Origin: Planctomycetota bacterium
GTDB taxonomy: Bacteria; Planctomycetota; Planctomycetia; Pirellulales; Pirellulaceae
Assembly: GCA_026692905.1 (NCBI GenBank)
Contig: JAPLNL010000045.1
Span: 1-64,000, forward strand
DNA length: 64,000 nucleotides
Reading direction: 5' to 3'
Within the stretch, counting starts at the first letter, position 1. Each line of letters starts with the position of its first letter. The position numbers and the translations under genes are program-made. The notes under the pieces were generated by a model, which worked only from the letters and a program-made list of their open reading frames with translations, ran no database searches and had not been told where the DNA came from. Shown in pieces: positions 38,330-47,286 of this stretch.

Positions 38330-39055
38330 ATGGGTTATACCCAAATCATGCAAACCACTACCAACCTAACCAACGACCCAACCTTCGCTTGTTCTGACGT
38401 GTGGGGAAATTGGTGGTCCGTTCCTGCGATCCGCTCGAAGGTTCTTGATGCCTTCGAACGCATCGTGATCTTGGGCTTATTTGGTAGCTTTTTTCAAGCA
38501 TTGGTCGTTTCCATCGGAACCGCCCTGCGATTCGGGCAATCCATCGTGATTTCTGACTTCATGGTCTTGCTCACGGAAACCATGATGGTTGTGATGGTGT
38601 TGTTTCGACGCAGAACCCTAAACATCTCGCTACGACCAACCGACTGGGCTCTCGCCTTTTCGGCAACATGCCTGTCGTTGCTCGCACGTCCGTTCCCAGG
38701 GGATACACACGTACTAAGCCAGTTTGCGGTCTTTCTTACCATCCTCGGCGTATCGATTCAGCTCATTGCCAAATTCACGTTGGGCCGACGTTTTGGGGTG
38801 GTCGCTGCCAACCGAGGTCTGTGCATGTCCGGTCCCTATCGAATCGTCCGACACCCGATCTACATGGGATACATTGTCCTCCATACGGGATTCCTTTTGC
38901 TCAACCCACACATTTGGAACTTTTGCGTGTTCGCAGTTCTTTACTCCGTCCAGATCCCTCGTATCTTGGCCGAAGAACGCCTTCTCAGCCAAGATCCCGA
39001 GTACCAGAACTACATGCAAAAGGTTCGGTCTCGACTTCTCCCTGGCTTGTTTTAA
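38330..39055 (+). CDS. ICMT/PEMT-type membrane methyltransferase
   Basis: 241 residues, with about five or six hydrophobic segments. The C-terminal catalytic module has the family's AdoMet-binding motif GPYRIVRHPIYMGYI (about residue 167) and RILAEERLLSQDPEYQNYM, as in isoprenylcysteine methyltransferases and related lipid methylases. Substrate unknown. ATG 38330 or ATG 38348 may be the start. Its last codons lie within an 84-base tandem duplication. A distant relative lies at 55982-56794. Divergent from metK, which supplies its methyl donor. Confidence 0.75.
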   Translation: MGYTQIMQTTTNLTNDPTFACSDVWGNWWSVPAIRSKVLDAFERIVILGLFGSFFQALVVSIGTALRFGQSIVISDFMVLLTETMMVVMVLFRRRTLNISLRPTDWALAFSATCLSLLARPFPGDTHVLSQFAVFLTILGVSIQLIAKFTLGRRFGVVAANRGLCMSGPYRIVRHPIYMGYIVLHTGFLLLNPHIWNFCVFAVLYSVQIPRILAEERLLSQDPEYQNYMQKVRSRLLPGLF

Positions 39056-39225
39056 TTCGAGCGGCTGCATGAATAGCATCTTAGCACGACGCGCTAGCTA
39101 GTGAATCTCCTATCTGTTTCACTCCCTGGCTTGTTTTAATTCGAGCAGCTGCATGAATAGCATCTTAGCACGACGCGCTAGCTAGTGAATCTCCTATCTG
39201 TTTCACTAGCTTGCGCGTCGTGCTA
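39038..39225. repeat. 84-bp tandem duplication containing REP-like palindromes
   Basis: The sequence 39038-39121 is repeated at 39122-39205 with one substitution seen (GCGGCTG versus GCAGCTG). The first copy includes the last codons and stop of the methyltransferase gene. Each copy holds an inverted REP-like core (39082-39105 and 39166-39189), and a direct core follows at 39202-39225, so the second inverted core and this one can form a hairpin. The core is shared with the tandem repeat at 3-100. The remaining gap up to yaeQ (39226-39358) shows no gene. Confidence 0.9.
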
Positions 39226-39358
39226 AGGGGATTTATCTGGTATCGCTCCTAATCAAGGATAAAGAGCTAAATAACACGAGGCAATCGTTACGACGGAGTC
39301 GTCGCTCATTGCCTAAGAAAATCTTAAGATTTTGATGTGACTCTCGGACGTCTGGCCA

Positions 39359-39907
39359 TCATCGATTCGGGCTTATTCGCATTCGTGGACGAATGATGAG
39401 CGTATCATCGCCGCTCATGAATTGACAACATCCCTCTTGAATCATAACCTGCAAACGCATGGTCCGTTGCAAGAAGCGCGTTGTTGCTTCTACTTCTGCT
39501 GATTCCAAATCGATGATCGTCAAGTTTTTGCATCGCATCAGCGGCGCTTCGTTCTTGCTCCACCAAATCTCCGCAGAGCTACCACTGTAGGTGACCACGG
39601 TTACTTGCTGTGCGCGGCCGCAGGCTTTGCGAACGGCAGATTCCTCTGGTTGTCCAAGCTCGATCCAGTTTTCTATGATGCCGGTATAATCGCGTTGCCA
39701 AAGATCCGGATCTTCCTCGGTGCTCAACCCTCGTCCAAATTCAAGGCGTTCGTGGGCGAACAAGGCGAACGCTATGAGTCTGGCCATCAATCGCCGATCG
39801 TTTTCCGACGGGTGCTGCGCTAAAGTCAGCGTGTGCGAAGCATAGTACCCCCGATCGATATCGCTGATTTCCAATTCCGCCTTGTAGACGGTCGCTTTGG
39901 TGGCCAT
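39359..39907 (-). CDS. yaeQ: YaeQ family protein
   Basis: 182 residues with the YaeQ pattern: YKAELEISDIDRGYYASHTL at the start, then HPSENDRRLMARLIAFALFA, WIELGQPEESAVRKACGRA and a C-terminal MIQEGCCQFMSGDDTLII. The fold is a PD-(D/E)xK nuclease-like one; the DNA or RNA target is unknown and some members lack nuclease activity. It starts four bases after the polX stop, so the two are surely cotranscribed. Confidence 0.9.
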   Translation of the reverse strand: MATKATVYKAELEISDIDRGYYASHTLTLAQHPSENDRRLMARLIAFALFAHERLEFGRGLSTEEDPDLWQRDYTGIIENWIELGQPEESAVRKACGRAQQVTVVTYSGSSAEIWWSKNEAPLMRCKNLTIIDLESAEVEATTRFLQRTMRLQVMIQEGCCQFMSGDDTLIIRPRMRISPNR

Positions 39908-39911
39908 AAAC

Positions 39912-41642
39912 TTATTTGATTTCCAGCCGCTTCTTGATGTCGACGAGCGATAGCGTGTTCAAAACATGACTTGGAACAACTCCGGCGCGACGCGCTTGCG
40001 TGATGCCAAACTTCATCAGGTCCAAATTAGGAATGCTGTGAGCATCGGTATTGATCACAATCGTGACACCTGCCGCGATGGCTGCAGCAGTATTGATGTC
40101 GTTTAAGTCCAATCGGGAGGGGTTGGCATTGAGCTCTAGAAATTTGCGACGAGTCTTGGCTGCGTCGATCACGGCTGTCAAATCGACTTCGTAGGGTTCG
40201 CGTCGTGAGATGAGTCGACCTGTTGGGTGCGAAAATGCATCCACGTGCGGGTTTTCGAGAGCACCCAAAATACGTTGGGTGATCAGCTCGCGAGATTGAC
40301 GCTGGCCGTAATGGATACTAGCGGTGACCCAATCGGCTTTCGCAAGGCATTCATCTGCGATGTCCATTCGGCCATCTTCCAGTATGTCGCATTCGACCCC
40401 TTTGAATATCCAAAAGTGGCCATCGGACTTGGCGTTGATTGCGTCGATTTCCTCCCACTGCTGTAGGAGTCGCGTCTCGTCAAGTCCGCGGGCCATGCTA
40501 ACGCGTTTTGAGTGATCCGTAATCGCAATGTATTCAAGACCACGCGATCGAGCAGCAGCGGCCATTTCAAGAATCGTATTTTCGCCGTCGGTTGCGACCG
40601 TATGCATGTGCAAATCACCGCGAATATTCGACAACTCAATCAACTGAGCAAAGCGTTTTTGAATTGCCGGCTCGAACTCGCCTCGATCCTCTCGCATTTC
40701 GGGTGGAACCCACGGCATTCCGACCAGCTTGTAAATGGACTCTTCGTCTGCGCCAGCGAGCACTTTGGACTCGTCATCCGCATCGAAGACCCCATACTCG
40801 TTGATCTTCATCCCTTTGGATTTGGCGAGGCCGCGGATGTGAACGTTGTGTTCTTTGCTGCCGGTAAAATACTGAAGCGCGGCGCCCCAGGATTTCTCCG
40901 CGACCACGCGCAAGTCCACTTGGAAGGAATCGGTCACGCGAATACTCATCTTCGTGTCACCGCGAGCGATCGTTTCTTGAATGGCTGGGAAATTCGCAAA
41001 GTGGTCCATCACCGAATTGTTATCGTCGCTGATTACGAGAATGTCGAGATCGCCGATGGTCTCCTTGCCACGTCGATAGCTGCCGGCGAAGTCGAGTCGC
41101 TGGACCGCTGTGCACTTCGTCATGTGAGCTTTCAGTCTCTCTACCAAATCGTCCGCAACGTCAATGGTCAGTCGCAACGCTGCCTTCTCGGCGATTTGCA
41201 TGTTCTGCAAAATGGACTGCTGGGTTTTTTCTCCAAAGCCTTTGAGCGAAGCTACCAATCCCGCTTCGCAGGCAGCCCGAAGCGTTGCCAAGTCAACAAC
41301 CTGCAACTCTTGGAACATCTTCATCGCCTTTTTGGCGCCGACTCCAGGAACCATCATGATGTCTCTCAGCGTTGGCGGAACTTCCTTTCGCAGTTTATCT
41401 AACTGAGGCAAGTTCCCGGTTTTGACCAGCACTGCAGACTTTTCAGCCAACGTAGAACCAATACCATCGATCGCAGTCAAATCAGTACCGGCATGAATCA
41501 TCTCGGCGACCGGTTCGCTCAAGTCGCGGATGGCTTTGGCTCCATTGCGATAAGCTCGAATGCGAAAGGCGTTTTCGCCAGAGAGTTCTAGCAGATCAGC
41601 CATCTCCTCGAAGACGGTTGCGATTTCGACGTTGGTGAACAA
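39912..41642 (-). CDS. polX: Family X DNA polymerase with PHP domain
   Basis: 576 residues. A helix-hairpin-helix and Pol beta-like core come first (about 1-320): ENAFRIRAYRNGAKAI, VPGVGAKKAM, GDLDILVI with its pair of catalytic Asp, and IRVTDSFQVDLRVV. A PHP phosphoesterase/exonuclease domain follows (about 340-570) with DLHMHTVATDG, AITDHSK and GVECDIL-type metal motifs. Bacterial PolX acts in gap filling and base-excision or double-strand-break repair. Start is TTG 41642, supported by AGGAG eight bases upstream. It lies in an operon: ankyrin-like gene, polX, yaeQ. Confidence 0.95.
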   Translation of the reverse strand: MFTNVEIATVFEEMADLLELSGENAFRIRAYRNGAKAIRDLSEPVAEMIHAGTDLTAIDGIGSTLAEKSAVLVKTGNLPQLDKLRKEVPPTLRDIMMVPGVGAKKAMKMFQELQVVDLATLRAACEAGLVASLKGFGEKTQQSILQNMQIAEKAALRLTIDVADDLVERLKAHMTKCTAVQRLDFAGSYRRGKETIGDLDILVISDDNNSVMDHFANFPAIQETIARGDTKMSIRVTDSFQVDLRVVAEKSWGAALQYFTGSKEHNVHIRGLAKSKGMKINEYGVFDADDESKVLAGADEESIYKLVGMPWVPPEMREDRGEFEPAIQKRFAQLIELSNIRGDLHMHTVATDGENTILEMAAAARSRGLEYIAITDHSKRVSMARGLDETRLLQQWEEIDAINAKSDGHFWIFKGVECDILEDGRMDIADECLAKADWVTASIHYGQRQSRELITQRILGALENPHVDAFSHPTGRLISRREPYEVDLTAVIDAAKTRRKFLELNANPSRLDLNDINTAAAIAAGVTIVINTDAHSIPNLDLMKFGITQARRAGVVPSHVLNTLSLVDIKKRLEIK

Positions 41643-41661
41643 GCGTGAAGCTCCTATGCGA

Positions 41662-42264
41662 TCACTTTTTCTTTAGAAACGGTACAGGCTTTAGCTCGAC
41701 CTGCTTGACCGATTGCAAATACTCGAGTGTATCGGCTGCCTGTTCTTGACCGACTTGTGCATGGAAGTGCAGACTGAACCCATGCGGGCCACGAGCATCG
41801 ATGAGAGCTGGCTGCAAAGTCAAGAATGCCTTCACTGCTTCTAGTTGCCCCATCATGGCTGCACAAAAAATATCGATTCGCGCGCTTCGTGACAACAGGT
41901 ACTCCACAATGTCTTTTCGCCCCATGTGAGATGCTCCGCCCAAGGCCGACTCCCAATCACCACCCCCCCAATCCATGAACGAGTTGATCAGAGCTGGCTC
42001 ACGCTCGAGTAGCTTCTTGACCATGTCGAGATCGGAGTGCGCAAAGAGGATAAAGTCCTGAACAAGTTGGCGATTGATTTGCGGTTTTTTCCAAGAGAGC
42101 GGAAATGACGGTGGCTCGTAATCTCGCTCGAATGGAGCTTCGACTGGAGCGGGCTTGGGCTTCGGCGCATTGGGATCATCTTGAGCGTAGCCTTTTGCGG
42201 TCATGCCGATCACTGCAGCGCCAGCCACAAAACCAAAACTGCGCCGAGTTACAGGTTTAAGCAT
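41662..42264 (-). CDS. Tat-exported ankyrin-repeat protein
   Basis: 200 residues. The N-terminus MLKPVTRRSFGFVAGAAVIG is a twin-arginine signal with processing likely after KGYA. The mature part has ankyrin-like helices: DLDMVKKLLEREPALINS, GRKDIVEYLLSRSARIDIF, GQLEAVKAFLTLQPALIDA and GPHGFSLHFHA, about four short repeats. Ankyrin repeats mediate protein contacts; the partner is unknown. It ends 19 bases before polX, so probably the first gene of that operon, an odd mix of a periplasmic and two nucleic-acid proteins. Confidence 0.8.
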   Translation of the reverse strand: MLKPVTRRSFGFVAGAAVIGMTAKGYAQDDPNAPKPKPAPVEAPFERDYEPPSFPLSWKKPQINRQLVQDFILFAHSDLDMVKKLLEREPALINSFMDWGGGDWESALGGASHMGRKDIVEYLLSRSARIDIFCAAMMGQLEAVKAFLTLQPALIDARGPHGFSLHFHAQVGQEQAADTLEYLQSVKQVELKPVPFLKKK

Positions 42265-42446
42265 CGTTAGTCCTCTTGCGTCGTGTCAAAACATCGTGTC
42301 AAAATCACTTCAATTCGAGAGCGATTATAGCAGTTCACAATTGGATTTATGCACCGAGCATGAAAAACGCAGCAAAGAGTCGCAGCAAAAGAGAAACATG
42401 AAACCATCGCCGCGTATTGCTTGGTTGGACCAATGGCTTTATCAAG

Positions 42447-43610
42447 CTATTTCTTTTCGTATCGTCTGCGGTGGTAAAGTTTTAGGCCTGCGATCGCGTG
42501 GTAGGCGCCGCCGCATTCAAGATCGATTCTTTCGCCTGCTTTTAACATAGCGCACAATCGCTCCGCGGCCTTTTCCATCCAAGGCTCTGCAAGTTCGCGG
42601 TCTTCTAATGCATAAGCTAGAAACTCAAACGTGTGTCCGGTCGCACTGATGCTCGCACTGAGGTCGCTTGTATTGCCCGGTCGAGCGGAATAATTGGTCG
42701 AAAACGAGCCGTCTGAGTTTTGAAATTTGCGAGCGCTGTCGACCGATGCTTCGACTACTTTTTTGGCCATTCCCCAGCCTTCATCGAAGAGACCGTTTTG
42801 CTTCTTACGATAGCGAACCGCATGCGCGAGTCCCATCAGTCGGTGCATGCCGCCGCAGGGGCTGTCCGATAAGTCTTGTTGCGATTCAAATCGAACCAGA
42901 GGCTCGAGCGTCCAAGTCTTCCCGTCGCTCGCTTGCCATTCGGTTTCGTTTGGAAAAAAATTGGTGAGTGCAATGAGAGTCCAGGAATACTCCTTGAATG
43001 GATTCTTGGGAACATCCCACTGCGACTGTCTCGCCCAGTCTTCCAGTGCAAGCGTTTGTTCATGGATGGTTATTTTGCGATTGAGCGAGAGTGGAATTTG
43101 GGAAAAATAGCCAAGCCATTGATCCGGGTGTCCTTGGCCGATGTAGCTTCCGGCTTCCACGCGAGCGAGAATGCCGGGACGTTTCGTCGCGGGTAGGATG
43201 GGTCCCGCTTGGATTTCCCATCCGTTCATGGTCCCACCGGACAGCAGAAAATCGACGGCCTTAACTTGCTTTCCATCGACCATCATGGTCAGTTCATCGC
43301 CGTAAGCGACGGCACCATGGACAACTTGCCAAGCACCATTTCGCTCTGCCGAAAGTTCTCGCTTTTCGAGATTGTTTCGCAGTGTTGCTTCGATCGTCTC
43401 GCGCAACGGTGTTGTCTCAACGTTTGTCGTCGAGGTTTGTTTGTCGGTTGCGATGACAATGCGATCACGACCATGGGGGAGAGTGTCTGGCGATTTCGTG
43501 TTTCGCGAGCAACTCGCGAAAGTCAGGATTCCGCAAAGGAGCAAAGTGAGAAGTTTAGAGAAATGAGACAACGGGTGTGACCTTATTGTTTTGAATCGAA
43601 AAAAGTGCAC
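42447..43610 (-). CDS. Lipoprotein with terpenoid-cyclase-like helical repeats, unknown
   Basis: 387 residues. The N-terminus has a hydrophobic segment ending in the lipobox LTFASC (LLCGILTFASC), marking a lipoprotein. The rest has regularly spaced helices with Trp/Tyr-rich repeats and a conserved-looking GGMHRLMGLAHAV (about residue 265) and ECGGAYHAIAGLKLYHR at the C-terminus, reminiscent of alpha/alpha-toroid folds such as those of prenyltransferase-like or glycosidase-like proteins. I cannot name the family. No neighbour hints at its role. Confidence 0.75.
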   Translation of the reverse strand: MHFFRFKTIRSHPLSHFSKLLTLLLCGILTFASCSRNTKSPDTLPHGRDRIVIATDKQTSTTNVETTPLRETIEATLRNNLEKRELSAERNGAWQVVHGAVAYGDELTMMVDGKQVKAVDFLLSGGTMNGWEIQAGPILPATKRPGILARVEAGSYIGQGHPDQWLGYFSQIPLSLNRKITIHEQTLALEDWARQSQWDVPKNPFKEYSWTLIALTNFFPNETEWQASDGKTWTLEPLVRFESQQDLSDSPCGGMHRLMGLAHAVRYRKKQNGLFDEGWGMAKKVVEASVDSARKFQNSDGSFSTNYSARPGNTSDLSASISATGHTFEFLAYALEDRELAEPWMEKAAERLCAMLKAGERIDLECGGAYHAIAGLKLYHRRRYEKK

Positions 43611-43642
43611 AACAAAGCGTTCGCGATTAGTCCTTTAACGGC

Positions 43643-43687
43643 CAGCCGCAGGCGTACCGTCAAGGGAACCCAGTACGCCTACGGCTG
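43643..43687. repeat. Inverted repeat with CAGCCGCAGGCGTAC arms
   Basis: Fifteen-base arms with one mismatch (43643-43657 and 43673-43687) and a 15-base loop, between the P-loop ATPase gene and the lipoprotein gene. Related in the GCCGCAGGC core to the element at 13093-13165. Could act as a transcript-end structure for the ATPase gene upstream. Confidence 0.75.
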
Positions 43688-43705
43688 ACTGTTAGACGAA
43701 CTACT

Positions 43706-45193
43706 CTACTGCCGGCGATCTTCGGATTGAACGACGGCAAGCGTGGTTTCGAATAGTTCCGCTGAGATTTTAAATTGTGGGGTTTCCGAACGGTAGCGTT
43801 TGCAATGCTCCGTGATCAGTCGATACAAGAAGCGGAACAGGTTTCTCGGAGTATGAAGCGATTGCAGGGCGGTGATGAATCGTGACTCGGTCAGTTCGGA
43901 TTCAAACAATTCCTTAGGGCTAGGTTTCGCGCCCGCGTTGGCGCAGGCTCGCATTCGAGCGGCAAGCAAGTCGTAGAGCGCTTCGCCAGTCCAGTCAAAC
44001 GATTGAACGACGTTTTGTTTGTCGAGTCTCGCGCGTTCGTGAAATTCGCGAGACTCGCGATCGATATAGTACTGGAGTTCGCTCGGCAAAAGCAGTTTGA
44101 TTCCAAAGTCATTGTGCTTGAGCAGTTTGTTGTCGAGCAATGGCCAAACCAGTTGCTTCATCCTTTCCGCTTGGCCATTGACCAAGTCCGGTTCGTCGAC
44201 TCGATCCACGATCACAATCATGCCTGGGAAACCGAGAGAGCGTAGGAGCAGTTGGAGTTTTTCCAAAAGGGCATAGCGATCGTCGGAACGTTGCGAATGA
44301 GGTAGTGGTTGTTCGTCCAATTCCTTATCAGAGAATTGCATCAGTAGTTTGCGAAGTTGACCGCGATCACGCGGGATCACGCGCAGATTTTTACAGACTC
44401 GCATCGACATCCATTGGTGGCGAATCCATCGATAGGCATACATGCCCCAAGCCGACATGCACAAGAGAGGGAATAACCACAGAAGTGTTTTGGTTGTTAC
44501 CGTCTCGGTGCTGTAAAGAAAGTAGCTAAGCCAAATCGCGAAGATACTGAGTACGATTCCAAGCGACAACGGAAGCCATGTGGAAGGGGAATAGAATCTC
44601 AAGCGTTTTCGGATCGACGCGAAGCGGTCGAGTAGGGTTCCCGATTTGGAGCGATCGTAGGCGGCCGTCAGTAAGAGCAGGTCGCGTCTTTGGCCGCGGT
44701 CCAAGCGATCGATGGCATCCTGGCGAACGTTGATGGCTGGCTGATTATGGGCGGCGGAGGTTTGAAGGATTCGGTCGACCAGTTGCGTTACGCCTTGACT
44801 GAGCATGGCATCCATGTGGTCCCAAAGGCGGAGGGACTGCAAAACGCGATCGGGATTCGTCTGATGCCGATGGGGAAGATGTTCTTCAAAGGGGCCGAGG
44901 TAGCTATTGAAATCGTCGAATTCGATTAAAAAGACCCGATTTTCGGGGTGCTGCTGGTTGTGCTCTGTGATATGACGAACCAGTTGTAGACGCATCGCGG
45001 TTTTCCCAGAGCCTTTTGGGCCGAAAACCACAGCCGTAGCGGGTTGTTTTGCATCGCCAACAACCTTGCTCCAGGATGGATGGAATGTGCCGGAAATGCA
45101 GAATTCCCGAAAAACAGAGTCGGTTTGGGCGTCCTCGTCCGAAAAGGGGTTGCGAGTTAGCTGGTGGTGTGCGAGGAATTCTTGTTCAGTCAT
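43706..45193 (-). CDS. Membrane-spanning P-loop ATPase, unknown family
   Basis: 495 residues from ATG 45193 (frame open to 45217). A Walker A motif GPKGSGKT (residues 58-65) is followed by AMRLQLVRHI and EFDDFNSYLGP. In the middle (about residues 205-265) two hydrophobic helices form a hairpin, and a Walker B-like MIVIVDRVDEPD stands after it (about 325-340). The C-terminal part has QSFDWTGEALYDLLAARM and TPRNLFRFLYRL, the look of a helical lid. A P-loop domain interrupted by a membrane hairpin recalls KAP-type NTPases, which fits in outline but not certainly. No partner gene is identifiable. Confidence 0.75.
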   Translation of the reverse strand: MTEQEFLAHHQLTRNPFSDEDAQTDSVFREFCISGTFHPSWSKVVGDAKQPATAVVFGPKGSGKTAMRLQLVRHITEHNQQHPENRVFLIEFDDFNSYLGPFEEHLPHRHQTNPDRVLQSLRLWDHMDAMLSQGVTQLVDRILQTSAAHNQPAINVRQDAIDRLDRGQRRDLLLLTAAYDRSKSGTLLDRFASIRKRLRFYSPSTWLPLSLGIVLSIFAIWLSYFLYSTETVTTKTLLWLFPLLCMSAWGMYAYRWIRHQWMSMRVCKNLRVIPRDRGQLRKLLMQFSDKELDEQPLPHSQRSDDRYALLEKLQLLLRSLGFPGMIVIVDRVDEPDLVNGQAERMKQLVWPLLDNKLLKHNDFGIKLLLPSELQYYIDRESREFHERARLDKQNVVQSFDWTGEALYDLLAARMRACANAGAKPSPKELFESELTESRFITALQSLHTPRNLFRFLYRLITEHCKRYRSETPQFKISAELFETTLAVVQSEDRRQ

Positions 45194-45515
45194 GATTCCA
45201 ATAGCATTGTCAAACATCAGCGAAAAACAAGGTCACACGAGGCGGCCAAACCGGTTTTGTTGCATGGGAATCCGCTAAAACGGTAGTAATAGGATAGAAA
45301 TGAAAGCCTTTGAGTACAATAATGAGGCGAACCACGCTTACCTTCTAAGTTTGATGGGGGTTCCCCATACTCACCTCCCACCGAGTTTCCCGATTATGGC
45401 ACGGATTATTCAAAACACCTGGTTCCAACCTGCTGCCGCGGAGGCACGAATTGGAAACTCGTCGCTCAAGCGGGGAACATGCCGAATTTTCGCGAGAACG
45501 CTTCGGGGCACCAGC

Positions 45516-47219
45516 ATGCGTTGCGCGCGTACCATATTCTTTGGGATCGCAGTCGTTGGTAGTCTTTTTTTCACCCCGAACTTCGCGATTGCAGCCGACG
45601 ACAAACCAGTAGCAAAAAAAGACCTCAAACGAGCGACACTTCCTGTTCAAGTAGCAAAGATCGATGCCTCGATGCAAGCGTCTTGGGAAGACAACAAAAT
45701 CAAGCCGTCTCCGGTGGAAGATGAGGTGAAATGGTGCCGTCGCTTGTTTCTTGATTTGATCGGTCGAATTCCGAGCTATGACGAGTTTGCCGACTTTGCA
45801 AAGGACAAGTCTCCCGACAAGAAGTTCAGTCTCGTCAATCGACTGCTCAACGATGATCGATACACCGAAGAATATGCCAATCACTGGTCCTCGGTTTGGA
45901 CCAATATTCTAATCGGGCGGAATGGCGGGATGGAAAACCGCAGCCTGACCAACCGAGAAGGTATGCAGAAATACCTCCGGGACAGTTTTGCTCAAAACAA
46001 GCCCTATAACGAGATGGTTATCGAGCTTGTGACTGCGACGGGAAGCACCAAACCGGGAACCGAGGGTTTTAATGGTGCTACTAATTTTCTAGCGATGAAG
46101 GTCAACGAGGAGAATGGGACTCAAGCCACGGCTGCTGTCTCTCGGATTTTTCTCGGACTACAAGTTCAATGCACTCAGTGCCACAATCATCCATTCAATC
46201 AATGGAAGCAGCAGAAGTTTTGGGAGTTCAATGCGTTTTTCCGTCAGTCGCGAGCTCTTCGTAGGTACGTATCAGGTTCCGTGAATCGCGACATCGATCA
46301 CGCGGAAATCGTGAACGAAGACTTTGCGGGCGAAGGGCGTAGACCAGAGCAAGCCGAGATCTACTATCAGTTGCGAAACGGTTTGACCAAAGTAGCGTAC
46401 CCGGCATTCGTGGATGGCACCGAGATTGGCAAGAGTGGCTATGTTAGTCAAGTTAATCGACGCAATGAGCTGGGAAAGTTGATGATGGAGAGTCCGTTCC
46501 TAGACAAGTCGATTGTCAATCGGATGTGGGCTCATTTCCTCGGTTATGGTTTTACCAAGCCGATCGACGATCTTGGTCCGCACAATCCAACGACACAGCC
46601 AGAGTTATTCGATGAGCTTTCTTCGGACTTCCGAGCTGCAAGCTATGACTTGAAGCAACTGATTGTCTGGATCACCATGTCCAAGCCTTATCAGTTGTCG
46701 TCGAAAATTACGAAAGACAACGCTTCGGATGAGCCTTCCTTGGGTGAGTCTCCCAAATTCTCCCACTTTTATACGCGTCAGATGAATGCAGAGCAGCTTT
46801 TTCAATCTTTGGCGGTTGCAACGCAAGCCAATCGCAAGGGAAACTTAGAGGAACAACAGAAGAAGCGTGAAGACTGGATGCGGCAGTTTGTCGTTGCATT
46901 TGGAACAGACGAGGGAGATGAAACGACGACATTCAACGGTTCAATACCGCAGAGTTTGATGTTGTTTAATGGCGATTTGATTCGCGAAGCGATCTCGACA
47001 GAGTCAGGTACTTGGCTCCACGCGATGACGCAGGTCAAGGGGCCCATTGCCGACAAGGTTCAGTACTTGTACATCGCAGGGCTTGGCCGGAAGGCGAAGC
47101 CGGAAGAAGTGAATGTCGCTCAACAGTTGCTTGCGGCTCGAAAAAATGATGTCGGCGGCATGTTGCAAGATATGTGGTGGGCCATCTTGAATAGCAATGA
47201 ATTTATCTTCAATCATTGA
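45516..47219 (+). CDS. DUF1549/DUF1553 (PSCyt2/PSD1) exported protein
   Basis: 567 residues from ATG 45516, which begins a clear signal peptide (MRCARTIFFGIAVVGSLFF, cleavage near AIAA); the frame is open to 45300 but that part is not signal-like. DUF1549 is seen in DEVKWCRRLFLDLIGRIPSYDEF and ANHWSSVWTNIL; a haem-binding-like CTQCHNHPFNQW (CxxCH) lies in the middle; DUF1553 in LDKSIVNRMWAHFLGYGFT, DLGPHNPTTQP and LKQLIVWITMSKPYQLS. These planctomycete families are usually paired with DUF1501 genes, as here (68 bases downstream). The function is unknown; a periplasmic cytochrome-like role is inferred from CxxCH. Confidence 0.92.
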   Translation: MRCARTIFFGIAVVGSLFFTPNFAIAADDKPVAKKDLKRATLPVQVAKIDASMQASWEDNKIKPSPVEDEVKWCRRLFLDLIGRIPSYDEFADFAKDKSPDKKFSLVNRLLNDDRYTEEYANHWSSVWTNILIGRNGGMENRSLTNREGMQKYLRDSFAQNKPYNEMVIELVTATGSTKPGTEGFNGATNFLAMKVNEENGTQATAAVSRIFLGLQVQCTQCHNHPFNQWKQQKFWEFNAFFRQSRALRRYVSGSVNRDIDHAEIVNEDFAGEGRRPEQAEIYYQLRNGLTKVAYPAFVDGTEIGKSGYVSQVNRRNELGKLMMESPFLDKSIVNRMWAHFLGYGFTKPIDDLGPHNPTTQPELFDELSSDFRAASYDLKQLIVWITMSKPYQLSSKITKDNASDEPSLGESPKFSHFYTRQMNAEQLFQSLAVATQANRKGNLEEQQKKREDWMRQFVVAFGTDEGDETTTFNGSIPQSLMLFNGDLIREAISTESGTWLHAMTQVKGPIADKVQYLYIAGLGRKAKPEEVNVAQQLLAARKNDVGGMLQDMWWAILNSNEFIFNH

Positions 47220-47286
47220 TGTTCGATTTGTTTCTGAATCATGATATTTCAAAACGGGTTTGATTTAACTGTAGTAAAAAAGGTAA

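Noticed and set aside
40512-41402. Plus-strand open frame of 296 codons opposite polX
   Set aside because: PolX and its PHP domain on the minus strand explain the conservation; the antisense frame has no motif.
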